A stretch of 7,794 nucleotides of DNA from JBCDIQ01 sp039024295 (GCA_039024295.1 JBCDIQ010000292.1:1-7794), one strand, 5' to 3'; shown: positions 1 to 6,363, counted from the first letter of the stretch. Translations and numbers: made by a program. Notes: generated from the letters alone by a model not told the origin.

Positions 1-337
1 AATAAATAGAGTCCTTAATGGAAATTCTGTACTCATTAAAATCATAGAAACCATCATGGTCCCATTCATAAAAATCAAATGTTTGCCATGGATAGTAGAT
101 ACCATAACCCGTAAGTTTTCTTATCTGATGATGAGCACTGATAGAGCTTTCAATTGGGATAAAAATCAAGTTATACCCAATAATTAAGGTAGTAGGGATT
201 CCCAGCACCTTACCCAGAAACAATCTTTTTTCTCTTCCCGTTTTATTCCCGGATTTTCTGATAATCCATTGGATAATAAGTGCTATGGATACTATTAGAA
301 TGAACAGTAATAGACACAGGAGTAGCAGGAATTCCAT
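1..337 (-). CDS. Membrane-anchored hypothetical protein with EF-hand-like loop (3' end missing)
   Basis: I do not recognise this protein. Reading leftward from an ATG at 337, the frame stays open for 112 codons to the window edge, so the C-terminus is missing. Residues 3-26 are strongly hydrophobic (a Leu/Ile-rich membrane anchor or uncleaved signal), followed by a basic stretch (27-43, rich in Lys/Arg) and a second hydrophobic segment at about 44-62. The visible remainder (63-112) is polar and aromatic. Residues 91-102 (EWDHDGFYDFNE) fit the 12-position EF-hand loop: Asp at 3, 5 and 9, Gly at 6, Glu at 12. Position 1 is Glu rather than the usual Asp. The start is chosen because the preceding in-frame triplets include a stop (TAG, 343-341). 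It begins 9 bases after the stop of the DUF4174 gene, so the two are probably cotranscribed. No strong ribosome-binding site is visible, which is normal in Bacteroidota. The coding call is fairly sure; function is unknown. Confidence 0.72.
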   Translation of the reverse strand, partial: MEFLLLLCLLLFILIVSIALIIQWIIRKSGNKTGREKRLFLGKVLGIPTTLIIGYNLIFIPIESSISAHHQIRKLTGYGIYYPWQTFDFYEWDHDGFYDFNEYRISIKDSIY

Positions 338-346
338 TTTCTATTT

Positions 347-796
347 CTAAGGTCGATCTGTATTCTTTTGTTGTCTCATCTCTGCCTTCCGCATAGGCAT
401 TTGGTCGATCAGTCCAAATAACTGCTCACAGGTGACCAGCGCTTCCTCCCTCAGTTTGATGCCCCCATCTAGCCCAATTAAAATCACTTCAAATCCCGAT
501 GAAGACCGCTTGAATTGCTGATACAACTTGCTGCTGTTTTGCCACCCTTCTGCCCGATTCAACCCCTTTCGAAAGACTTTAGGCAATACCTGGTACACCA
601 CAATTCTTCTTTCTGAAAGTCCAGCAACAGAAGCACTAAGTTCCTTCATCTGTTGGGTAAATAATGGATCTTCTTCATCATTGGCCAAGACAATGACAAG
701 ACGGTTTTTCCACTGAAGGGAAGACAAATCCTGAGCGTAGGCGACCACGAGGGATGAAATGAAGAGGGCTAAAAACAGTACCGAAGGCTTCACCAT
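347..796 (-). CDS. DUF4174 domain-containing secreted protein
   Basis: A complete 149-residue protein. Residues 1-21 form a Sec signal peptide (Lys3, hydrophobic 5-20, likely cleavage after AYA before Gln22), so the mature protein should be periplasmic or secreted. The rest matches the DUF4174 family by recognisable sequence features. These are an LQWKNR-like opening at 27-32 followed by the strand LVIVLA, a central strand IVVYQV (65-70), the GLDGGIKL segment (108-115) and the near-C-terminal signature IDQMPMRKAEM (130-140). The family has a thioredoxin-like look, but I see no CxxC pair; the only cysteine is Cys123. The biochemical function of DUF4174 is not established. The gene is complete and is followed after 9 bases by the membrane protein gene, suggesting an operon. 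No clear TAnnTTTG promoter is visible just upstream. Family assignment is from memory of the motif pattern. Confidence 0.85.
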   Translation of the reverse strand: MVKPSVLFLALFISSLVVAYAQDLSSLQWKNRLVIVLANDEEDPLFTQQMKELSASVAGLSERRIVVYQVLPKVFRKGLNRAEGWQNSSKLYQQFKRSSSGFEVILIGLDGGIKLREEALVTCEQLFGLIDQMPMRKAEMRQQKNTDRP

Positions 797-840
797 GTCA
801 GGTGAACGCGATTTATCTCGTTAAGGTTTTTCAATCATCC

Positions 841-852
841 ATTCCCCATGTG
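841..852 (+). repeat. Left copy of a 12-bp inverted repeat
   Basis: ATTCCCCATGTG here is the exact reverse complement of CACATGGGGAAT at 1291-1302. The two copies enclose 438 bases containing the palindrome cluster. The left copy is also part of a local hairpin (CATTCC and GGAATG). A match this long is unlikely by chance within a 500-base stretch, though about one or two 12-bp inverted matches are expected somewhere in the whole window. No flanking target-site duplication is evident. Confidence 0.5.
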
Positions 853-989
853 GAATGATAAATAAGCTGTACTATTAAGCATGCCGCTTACCCTTAGCCA
901 CTGGCACGATATTGTGCTCCACCGGATAGAGGCAGCTGAGCTGGCCGCTTCCTAATTCGTCTCAAAAATACTACCTTTTTCTTGTTTCT

Positions 990-1190
990 GAACACAGTAC
1001 CTCCGAAGCTTGTGTTCCAGGGGGACGCTTTCTACCAAGGTGTCACCCCTTCCAGGGGTGCGTAACATGGGTAGGTTAATATAAATGCCCACCTGATAGA
1101 ATTCCTTCAAGGCTGTTTCGCTCCTTCGGAGCGGAACCTTTGTAGCACAGGGCTCAGAAAGGGCAGAAGCCCCAGCGGGGCGAAACCTCT
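990..1190. repeat. Cluster of REP-like palindromes with conserved tails
   Basis: Several hairpins sit close together: GAACACA (990-996) with TGTGTTC (1011-1017); CACCCCT (1044-1050), loop TCC, AGGGGTG (1054-1060); GTTTCGCTCC (1115-1124), loop TTC, GGAGCGGAAC (1128-1137), a 10-bp stem with one G-T pair; and GCCCC (1169-1173), loop AGC, GGGGC (1177-1181). The last three have 3-nt loops and are followed by related tails: GTAACATGGGTAG, GAACCTTTGTAG and GAAACCTCTAG. The 1044-1060 hairpin has a similar tail on the other strand too (ACACCTTGGTAG). This hairpin-plus-tail design suggests degenerate copies of one repeat family, comparable to REP elements mobilised by RAYT-type transposases. Family membership is inference; no transposase is in the window. 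Confidence 0.65.
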
Positions 1191-1290
1191 AGCATACCTA
1201 CGGAAATAAGAATCAAGTTATGTAAAAGAAGGGACTGATTTTCAAGGCTTGAAGCCAAGACTTCATCGATCATTTACATGAATAAATAGT

Positions 1291-1302
1291 CACATGGGGA
1301 AT
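1291..1302 (-). repeat. Right copy of the 12-bp inverted repeat
   Basis: CACATGGGGAAT is the exact reverse complement of 841-852. With the left copy it brackets the palindrome cluster like terminal inverted repeats of a 462-base element. Beyond the 12 bases the similarity fades quickly (both inner sides are AT-rich), so these could be eroded ends or a chance match. Confidence 0.5.
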
Positions 1303-1410
1303 TGCTGTTTTTCAGTCGAAATTGTACGTAGGTGTCTGATAGAGCAGGTTTTATGCTAAGAAGCTAGACGATGAGGAGAGGGGGCGAAGTTTGATTTTCC
1401 CAAATCTTCC

Positions 1411-1447
1411 AAATAAAAATACGCAGAAAGCCAAGGGCTACCTGCGT
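1411..1447 (-). terminator. Rho-independent terminator of rpsT
   Basis: On the minus strand the hairpin pairs ACGCAG (1447-1442) with CTGCGT (1426-1421), with an inner pairing AGCC/GGCT around a CTT loop. It is followed directly by ATTTTTATTT (1420-1411), a T-rich run. It lies 36 bases after the rpsT stop codon, the right place and orientation for an intrinsic terminator. Confidence 0.82.
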
Positions 1448-1483
1448 AGTGTATTTTGCATGTCAGGAATGTACCTTAAGAGA

Positions 1484-1738
1484 TTATCCTAAAGAATTGA
1501 CATGTCTGGTAAGCTGTCCTTTAAGGTTAGCAGCTTTGTTTTTATGGATGATGTTGCTCTTGGCAACACGGTCAATGGTGCTAATAACTTCTGGTAAAAG
1601 CTTCTGTGCTTCTTCCTGATCAGTAGCACTGCGTAACGCTTTGATCTGGTTACGCATCTTTACTTTTTTGAAGCGATTTGCTTCTCTCCGCTTAGCTTCC
1701 TGACGGATCCGTTTTTTCGCTGATTTATGATGTGCCAT
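1484..1738 (-). CDS. rpsT: Small ribosomal subunit protein bS20
   Basis: A complete 84-residue protein, the usual length for bS20. It opens with the canonical MAHHKSAKKRIRQ and is extremely rich in Lys and Arg. Typical bS20 features follow: a basic helix with RREANRFKK and KMRNQIKAL, then the C-terminal helix region with VAKSNIIHKNKAANLKGQL. bS20 binds 16S rRNA early in 30S assembly and stabilises the body of the subunit. The frame continues 22 codons further upstream to another ATG at 1804. The start at 1738 is preferred because it gives the family N-terminus, because AAGGA (1755-1751) lies 12 bases before it, and because the upstream extension would overlap the predicted promoter. It is a single gene with its own promoter and terminator, divergent from the MATE gene. 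Confidence 0.97.
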   Translation of the reverse strand: MAHHKSAKKRIRQEAKRREANRFKKVKMRNQIKALRSATDQEEAQKLLPEVISTIDRVAKSNIIHKNKAANLKGQLTRHVNSLG

Positions 1739-1749
1739 TCGTAAATAAA

Positions 1750-1758
1750 TTCCTTCTT
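1750..1758 (-). promoter_or_regulatory. Purine-rich ribosome-binding site of rpsT
   Basis: On the minus strand AAGAAGGAA lies just before the rpsT start, with AAGGA 12 bases from the ATG at 1738. The spacing is a little long, but it is the only Shine-Dalgarno-like sequence near the gene and supports the 84-residue start over the longer one. Confidence 0.5.
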
Positions 1759-1773
1759 TTGCAAAATGGAATG

Positions 1774-1804
1774 CAAATATAGAAACTAAGTTCCGAAGCT
1801 GCAA
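1774..1804 (-). promoter_or_regulatory. Bacteroidota-type promoter of rpsT
   Basis: On the minus strand TATATTTG (1781-1774) matches the Bacteroidota -7 consensus TAnnTTTG. TTGC (1804-1801) lies 19 bases upstream, in the position of the -33 TTTG/TTG element. This would start transcription about 30 bases before the rpsT ATG. The -33 box abuts the ATG of the divergent MATE gene at 1807. Confidence 0.7.
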
Positions 1805-1806
1805 CC

Positions 1807-3117
1807 ATGAACAAACAAATCCTCAGGCTCGCACTGCCGAATATCCTAAGCAATTTGTCAGTACCGTTGCTGGGCATGGTTGATACCGCGCTTATGGGGA
1901 GAATGGATGCTGAAGAGTACCTGGGGGCCATCGCATTGGGAGGAATCATTTTCAGTTTCGTCTATTGGGGATTTGGCTTTTTGCGAATGGGGACCACAGG
2001 TCTGACGGCAAACAGCTTGGGAACGGGTGATAAACAGCAAGTACAGTATACGCTTTGGCGAGGACTAGGCGTAGCGGCTGCTGGCAGTGTGCTGGTAATT
2101 GGACTTCAGTTTCCTATTGAATGGATAAGTTTCTGGTTAATTGAGGGAGAACCCCAGGTTGAGTCCCTGGCTGCCGATTACTTCTACATTCGCATTTGGG
2201 CTGCGCCAGCAACGATTGGGCTCTATGTATTCCACGGATGGTTCCTGGGCATGCAAAACGCCCGTTTTCCTATGTGGCTCACCATCGTGGTGAATGTGCT
2301 GAACATCGTGTTCAACCTGATGTTTGTATTGGGCTTAGGGATGAAAGTAGAAGGGGTAGCATGGGGAACGCTGATCGCCCAATACGGAGGACTTATTATG
2401 GCTATTGGGTTGATGAAAGCACGCTATGCCCATTACTTACAGACCCCGCGATGGGCTGAGTTATGGCAGGGAGAAGCCCTTAAACGATTTTTCAGTGTTA
2501 ACCTGGACATTTTCATTCGTACGCTCTGTCTCATTTTCACCTTTGCTTATTTCACTGCCAAAGCCTCTGAACTGGGTACGCTATTGTTGGCCGCGAACCA
2601 TGTTTTGTTACAATACTTGATGTTGATGGCATACGGCGTGGATGGGTTTGCCTTCGCTGCCGAAAGCCTGGTAGGGAAGTACAAGGGGCAAGCGGATAGG
2701 GAAGCCCTTCGAGAAGTAATTTCCAGGCTATTTAAATGGGGCATTGGAATTGGGATAGCATTCTCGCTATTATATGCACTTGCAGGAACTCCGCTGCTGG
2801 GGCTGTTCACAGATCAAGAGGAGGTAATTTCTACGGCCAGTCTCTATATAAACTGGATGATCCTGATACCCATTACGGCTGCTGTGGCATTTATGTGGGA
2901 TGGGGTGTACATTGGGGCAACGGCAACACGGCCTATGCGAAATACCATGGTACTTGCAACATTCGGAGGCTTTTTACCGGCGTGTGAAATGGGACTTATG
3001 TACGTTGGGAACCACGGATTGTGGTTGGCCATGGCAATTTTTATGGTTGTGAGGAGTATTTCTTTGTCTGTTTTAGCTAAAAGGTGGATTTTTCCCCTCG
3101 AAAAGATAAAAACTTGA
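1807..3117 (+). CDS. dinF: MATE family efflux transporter, DinF-type
   Basis: A complete 436-residue multi-spanning membrane protein, the usual length for MATE transporters, with about 12 hydrophobic segments. MATE proteins export drugs or metabolites across the inner membrane, driven by Na+ or H+; the substrate cannot be told from sequence. The DinF-subfamily pattern is recognisable throughout: ALPNILSNLSVPLLGMVDTALMG at the N-terminus with Asp26 in helix 1, LRMGTTGLTA (59-68), VNLDIFIRTL at the start of the second half (231-240), YGVDGFAFAAESLVG (276-290), WDGVYIGATATRPMRN (364-379) and GNHGLWLA (401-408). The ATG at 1807 gives the family N-terminus, although no good ribosome-binding site or TAnnTTTG box precedes it on this strand. 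It is divergent from rpsT across only 68 bases. The name dinF denotes subfamily similarity only; no SOS (LexA) box was seen. Confidence 0.93.
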   Translation: MNKQILRLALPNILSNLSVPLLGMVDTALMGRMDAEEYLGAIALGGIIFSFVYWGFGFLRMGTTGLTANSLGTGDKQQVQYTLWRGLGVAAAGSVLVIGLQFPIEWISFWLIEGEPQVESLAADYFYIRIWAAPATIGLYVFHGWFLGMQNARFPMWLTIVVNVLNIVFNLMFVLGLGMKVEGVAWGTLIAQYGGLIMAIGLMKARYAHYLQTPRWAELWQGEALKRFFSVNLDIFIRTLCLIFTFAYFTAKASELGTLLLAANHVLLQYLMLMAYGVDGFAFAAESLVGKYKGQADREALREVISRLFKWGIGIGIAFSLLYALAGTPLLGLFTDQEEVISTASLYINWMILIPITAAVAFMWDGVYIGATATRPMRNTMVLATFGGFLPACEMGLMYVGNHGLWLAMAIFMVVRSISLSVLAKRWIFPLEKIKT

Positions 3118-3338
3118 GTTACTATAAATTTCAGGGATTTTTTTTGTTAAAAGTTTGATAGTCAATTTTTTATGATGAGTTCATGGCTCTGATCAAGTGA
3201 TAATGGTGTTTTTTTCAGTTACCATATATAAAAAGTGTCCATACAGGTCCGAATGGTAAAGTGCTCTTTTGTGTCAGCAAGCAAGTATCGTTAAATCGAT
3301 CGTCTCTTTTCTCATTTCACGTTTTGCAAGTATAGCCG

Positions 3339-3448
3339 TTCTTGACTCCGTGCAAAGGCAACCCTAGACCCTTGTCACTTGATTCTTGACTCCCAGTCAT
3401 GTTACACGTGCACTCCCAGCCATGGAAAGAGGTCATCCACAGGGTTGC
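3339..3448. repeat. Overlapping short direct repeats inside an inverted repeat
   Basis: An 11-bp exact direct repeat (TTCTTGACTCC, start-to-start 44 bases) overlaps a 13-bp near-exact direct repeat (ACTCCCAG-T/C-CATG, start-to-start 23 bases). The 8-bp inverted pair GCAACCCT/AGGGTTGC spans most of the cluster. This looks like a degenerate intergenic repeat; no protein or RNA function is implied. Confidence 0.5.
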
Positions 3449-3490
3449 TTTCTTTTTTCTTCCAGGATAAAAATAATCGAAACACACTTG

Positions 3491-3510
3491 TCAGCCGCTG
3501 ATGCGACTGA
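3491..3510 (-). terminator. Possible terminator of the T9SS cargo gene
   Basis: On the minus strand TCAGTCGC (3510-3503), loop ATCA, GCGGCTGA (3498-3491) forms an 8-bp stem with one G-T pair, 30 bases after the stop codon. The T-rich stretch (ATTATTTTTAT) comes only about 15 bases later, so it is not a classic intrinsic terminator. Confidence 0.4.
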
Positions 3511-3540
3511 ACAAAGGAATACCAAGCTGTAATATGGGTG

Positions 3541-4950
3541 CTAAAGCTTTTCTATTTTACCACTCAAGCCATAGGCAGCCGAGTTAGGGGCAATATTAAA
3601 GACATAAACCCCAGCAGGAAGCCAGGAAAGGTCTTCTTCCAGTGGCACAATCCCCCCGTGCAGAAAATAGGATTTTCTCAGAACGACCTGACCGTTCAGG
3701 TCCAGAATCTCCAAGTTCACTTCGTCCTGATATGGCATCTTAAGCCGGAACGAGAGCTTATCTACGACAGGGTTAGGATAAATGTCCAGTACCTGAAACT
3801 GGTCTCCGGTCCTGAAATTCACCTCCACCACATTGCCTACCAACTGAGAAGCCCCATTTAAATCAATCTGGCGAAGTTGATATTGGTTGGTGCCGTTAAA
3901 CGGATAAGGGTCCAAAAACCTGTAATTTTTGGGGCTGTTGCTAAAACCTGCTCCCTGCTCACGGTGAATAGGCTGATAAGTTCCCAATGCGGGATCAAAT
4001 TTTTCCAGGATGAAGTAATCATTATTTTCTTCGGTTCCGGTGACCCAGTTTAGCTCAATCCCATCAGTTATTGACCTGCCGCCAAAATGCTGCAAGGTAA
4101 CGGGAAAGATCTGACCTGAATTAACATTTACTTGAAAATAGGCCCTTGCTAACGAGTTCTCATATCCCTTCTCCTTTGCAAAAATATACAGCTGGTGGGT
4201 AGTTGAGACAAACTCTTGATCCATGGGAATCCTGGGGTACAGGCTACTTATATTTAGGTTATTGAGACTTATAGCTCTGCTTCCATTTACTGGCACACTG
4301 CCATGGATTGTATCCAGTTTTACGGCAGGAAAGTTATCTAACTGTGCGTAAAACTCCAGGGGATTAACATTGGGGCTAATGCCAACATTGGTGGTGGAGA
4401 TGGTCGCATTATAATTTTGGTCAAAATTAATCTGGCTGGGGAGGCCGATAACATCGTTTATCGAAATGTTAAAGGCAGCACGATCTACCAGAAAAACAGG
4501 GGCTTTAAAAGTATCAAAAGGAATATAGTTAGGACCGGGACCACCAACTTTGAGGGGCCAAATCGTAATAACATGGACGACCCCTCCTCCTCCTGTCATT
4601 CTTGCTGCAAGGCCCTGGTAATTGAGGTTATCTAATTGTAGCCTGCGCATCCCAGGTAGGTTACCCGGACTCACATAAGGAACAAAATCTAGTGGTAGGG
4701 TATCAACTGCAATTGGAGTTGGTACGTCTCCATCCACAGATATCATCATTTGCAGGACTGCACCAGGGGGGAGGCTGGCGGTTCCCGTATTAATGCTGGT
4801 GGTGCGGATGGAAGTAGAGGCCTGATTGGCATACACTACTTGAGGGACCTGGGCTGCCTGTACTGTTAACTTGACCTGACTCAAGCACCATGTATAACAC
4901 CCCAATATCAGTACAAGAAAAATCCCTGTAATACGTAACAGAACACTCAT
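3541..4950 (-). CDS. Secreted protein with T9SS type A sorting domain and duplicated N-terminal module
   Basis: A 469-residue protein probably exported by Sec and then across the outer membrane by the type IX secretion system. Residues 1-25 form a signal peptide (MSVLLRITG start, hydrophobic core, end near CLSQ). Two stretches, about 28-137 and 160-262, look like diverged tandem copies of one beta-rich domain I do not recognise. Residues about 282-379 resemble the fibronectin-III-like module often found before T9SS signals (FPVTLQHFGG, IELNWVTGTEENNDYFILEK, YQLRQIDLNG). Residues 386-469 are a typical type A sorting domain: VLDIYPNPVVDKL, VNLEILDLNGQVV, LPAGVYVFNI, and a short basic end. In such cargo the C-terminal domain is removed on export. 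The frame also has an ATG 12 codons earlier (4986), but the start at 4950 gives a normal signal peptide. Function is unknown; adhesion or surface binding is possible, and no catalytic motif is seen. It is divergent from kbl. Confidence 0.87.
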   Translation of the reverse strand: MSVLLRITGIFLVLILGCYTWCLSQVKLTVQAAQVPQVVYANQASTSIRTTSINTGTASLPPGAVLQMMISVDGDVPTPIAVDTLPLDFVPYVSPGNLPGMRRLQLDNLNYQGLAARMTGGGGVVHVITIWPLKVGGPGPNYIPFDTFKAPVFLVDRAAFNISINDVIGLPSQINFDQNYNATISTTNVGISPNVNPLEFYAQLDNFPAVKLDTIHGSVPVNGSRAISLNNLNISSLYPRIPMDQEFVSTTHQLYIFAKEKGYENSLARAYFQVNVNSGQIFPVTLQHFGGRSITDGIELNWVTGTEENNDYFILEKFDPALGTYQPIHREQGAGFSNSPKNYRFLDPYPFNGTNQYQLRQIDLNGASQLVGNVVEVNFRTGDQFQVLDIYPNPVVDKLSFRLKMPYQDEVNLEILDLNGQVVLRKSYFLHGGIVPLEEDLSWLPAGVYVFNIAPNSAAYGLSGKIEKL

Positions 4951-5133
4951 AGAATCAGCAAGGTAAGGACCAACAACATCTCCCAATAAACAAGGGTAAG
5001 GAAGATATATATTATAATTTCAAGCAGTTTTTGATTACAGCGTCATCATTTATACGTAAAGTATAAAGTTGGAATTAAAGTTACAAATAATAATTCGAAT
5101 TAAGCCTAAACCGCATATTTGGTAAAGGTTTCT

Positions 5134-5141
5134 TAATTTTG
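5134..5141 (+). promoter_or_regulatory. Possible -7 promoter box of kbl
   Basis: TAATTTTG matches the Bacteroidota -7 consensus TAnnTTTG and lies 19 bases before the kbl ATG, which would give a short leader of roughly a dozen bases. A second near-match, CATATTTG, lies at 5114-5121. No good -33 TTTG at the expected distance (about 19-21 bases) was found, so the call is tentative. Confidence 0.45.
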
Positions 5142-5160
5142 GGCACCTAATACAGACAAC

Positions 5161-6363
5161 ATGAGCCAAAATCTGACAAATCAATTGCAACAAGAACTAC
5201 AGGAAATCCGTGAAGCGGGCCTGTTTAAGGAAGAAAGAATCATCAGTGGACCCCAGGGAGCAGAAATTACCCTTGCTTCCGGGCAAAAAGTCCTGAATTT
5301 CTGCGCAAATAACTACCTGGGACTCTCAGCGCACCCCAGGGTGTTAAAAGCTGCTGCCAAAACCCTTGAAACCCACGGATTTGGACTTTCATCTGTCCGG
5401 TTTATTTGTGGAACCCAAGACATCCATAAAGAGCTGGAAGCCAAGATCGCAGAGTTTTTACATACTGAGGATACCATTTTGTATGCCGCTGCATTTGATG
5501 CAAACGGGGGGGTATTCGAGCCCCTGCTCGGTAAGGAAGATGCCATTATCTCAGATGCCCTCAACCACGCGAGTATCATTGATGGGGTGAGGCTGTGCAA
5601 GGCTGCTCGCTATCGGTATGCCCACAACGACATGGAGGACTTGGAGCGCTGCCTAAAGGAGAGCCAAGCGCAGCGTCACCGGGTGATTGTAACAGATGGG
5701 GTATTCTCTATGGACGGCACCATCGCCCAACTGGATAAAATCTGCGATTTGGCCGAGCAGTACAATGCCTTAGTGATGGTGGACGAATGTCACGCTACAG
5801 GCTTTCTCGGTAAGTCCGGCAAAGGGACCATTGAACATCGAAATGTACTGGGCCGCGTTGACATTATCACCGGAACCCTGGGAAAGGCACTTGGTGGTGC
5901 ATCAGGTGGTTTTACCACTGGAAAAAAAGAGATCATCGAAATGCTTCGGCAGCGGTCCCGTCCGTACCTGTTCTCCAACACCTTGGCACCCGCCATTGTA
6001 GGGGCAAGCATCGAGGTGCTGAACGTGCTCTCGGAAACCACCGAGTTGAGGGATCAGTTGGAGGACAATACGCAGTTCTTTCGTGAAGCAATGACCAGGG
6101 CGGGGTTTGACCTGAAGCCCGGTGAGCATCCGATCGTGCCCATTATGTTGTATGACGCCCCCCTTGCGCAGAAAATGGCAGCTCGTCTGCTGGAATTGGG
6201 CATATATGTAATCGGGTTCTTCTATCCGGTTGTACCCAAGGGAGAGGCGCGAATCCGGGTGCAACTATCCGCTGCTCACTCGCGTGAGCAGTTAGAACGG
6301 GCAGTGTCAGCCTTCATTCAGGCAGGTACCGAGCTAAAAGTGATCAAGGAAGCGGTGAAATAA
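5161..6363 (+). CDS. kbl: 2-amino-3-ketobutyrate CoA ligase (glycine C-acetyltransferase)
   Basis: A complete 400-residue PLP enzyme; E. coli Kbl is of almost the same length and is recognisably similar along its whole sequence. It cleaves 2-amino-3-ketobutyrate with CoA into glycine and acetyl-CoA, the second step of threonine breakdown after threonine dehydrogenase, in the cytoplasm. Visible hallmarks of the alpha-oxoamine synthase fold are GLFKEERII (20-28), FCANNYLGL (47-55), SVRFICGTQDIHKELE (78-93), SDALNHASIIDGVRLCKA (131-148, with His136 likely stacking on PLP), TDGVFSMDG (178-186), VDECHATGF (207-215, Asp208 and His211), the PLP-lysine motif GTLGKALGGASGG with Lys242, and RSRPYLFSN and GFFYPVVPKGEARIR towards the C-terminus. 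The Kbl-specific stretches argue against the relatives BioF, HemA and serine palmitoyltransferase. Its usual partner tdh is not in the window. It begins at an ATG without a Shine-Dalgarno sequence, divergent from the T9SS cargo gene, and ends before a strong hairpin. Confidence 0.97.
   Translation: MSQNLTNQLQQELQEIREAGLFKEERIISGPQGAEITLASGQKVLNFCANNYLGLSAHPRVLKAAAKTLETHGFGLSSVRFICGTQDIHKELEAKIAEFLHTEDTILYAAAFDANGGVFEPLLGKEDAIISDALNHASIIDGVRLCKAARYRYAHNDMEDLERCLKESQAQRHRVIVTDGVFSMDGTIAQLDKICDLAEQYNALVMVDECHATGFLGKSGKGTIEHRNVLGRVDIITGTLGKALGGASGGFTTGKKEIIEMLRQRSRPYLFSNTLAPAIVGASIEVLNVLSETTELRDQLEDNTQFFREAMTRAGFDLKPGEHPIVPIMLYDAPLAQKMAARLLELGIYVIGFFYPVVPKGEARIRVQLSAAHSREQLERAVSAFIQAGTELKVIKEAVK

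Larger units (their letters stand above)
797..1410. other. Long gene-free region holding repeat elements
   Basis: No convincing coding frame is seen on either strand between the DUF4174 start and the rpsT terminator. The region carries a self-complementary site (CATTCC at 840-845 pairing with GGAATG at 852-857), a small hairpin (TAAGC 876-880 with GCTTA 886-890), a cluster of palindromes (990-1190), and a palindromic GGCTT-G-AAGCC (1246-1256). Its two 12-bp inverted repeats are listed separately. Part 1303-1410 shows nothing I can name. The region may be a decayed or non-autonomous mobile element, as the repeats suggest, but no transposase remnant was recognised. Confidence 0.6.
3118..3540. 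other. Gene-free intergenic region with short repeats
   Basis: No coding frame, tRNA or recognisable RNA was found between the convergent ends of the MATE gene and the T9SS cargo gene. It contains short repeats: TTCTTGACTCC at 3339-3349 and again at 3383-3393; ACTCCCAGTCATG at 3389-3401 and ACTCCCAGCCATG at 3412-3424 (12 of 13 identical); and the inverted pair GCAACCCT (3358-3365) and AGGGTTGC (3441-3448). The first part (3118-3300) is AT-rich with T runs and a 7-bp inverted pair (TTACCAT 3219-3225, ATGGTAA 3253-3259). No hairpin-plus-T-run terminator for the MATE gene stands out. Confidence 0.6.

Noticed and set aside
528..716. Plus-strand open frame inside the DUF4174 gene
   Set aside because: It is antisense to a gene with a clear signal peptide and family motifs; its translation has no recognisable features.
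1739..1804. Longer 106-residue version of rpsT starting at 1804
   Set aside because: The extra 22 residues are not part of bS20, they overlap the predicted promoter, and the start at 1738 gives the canonical MAHHKSAKK.
3118..3540. Possible tRNA or other RNA gene in the intergenic region
   Set aside because: No cloverleaf, T-loop consensus or known RNA motif was found; only short repeats and T runs.
3538..3861. Plus-strand open frame over the end of the T9SS gene
   Set aside because: It is a shadow of the sorting-domain coding sequence on the other strand, with no protein-like features of its own.
4951..4986. Upstream ATG giving a 481-residue T9SS cargo protein
   Set aside because: The 12 added residues would place a polar, acidic stretch before the signal peptide; the ATG at 4950 gives a normal one.
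5902..6264. 120-residue minus-strand open frame within kbl
   Set aside because: It lies entirely within the well-supported kbl gene, in an antisense frame, and its translation is not recognisable.
5161..6363. BioF (8-amino-7-oxononanoate synthase) instead of Kbl
   Set aside because: BioF shares the fold, but Kbl-specific stretches such as RFICGTQDIHKELE, DALNHASIIDGVRLCKA and GFFYPVVPKGEARIR are present, and no biotin genes are adjacent.
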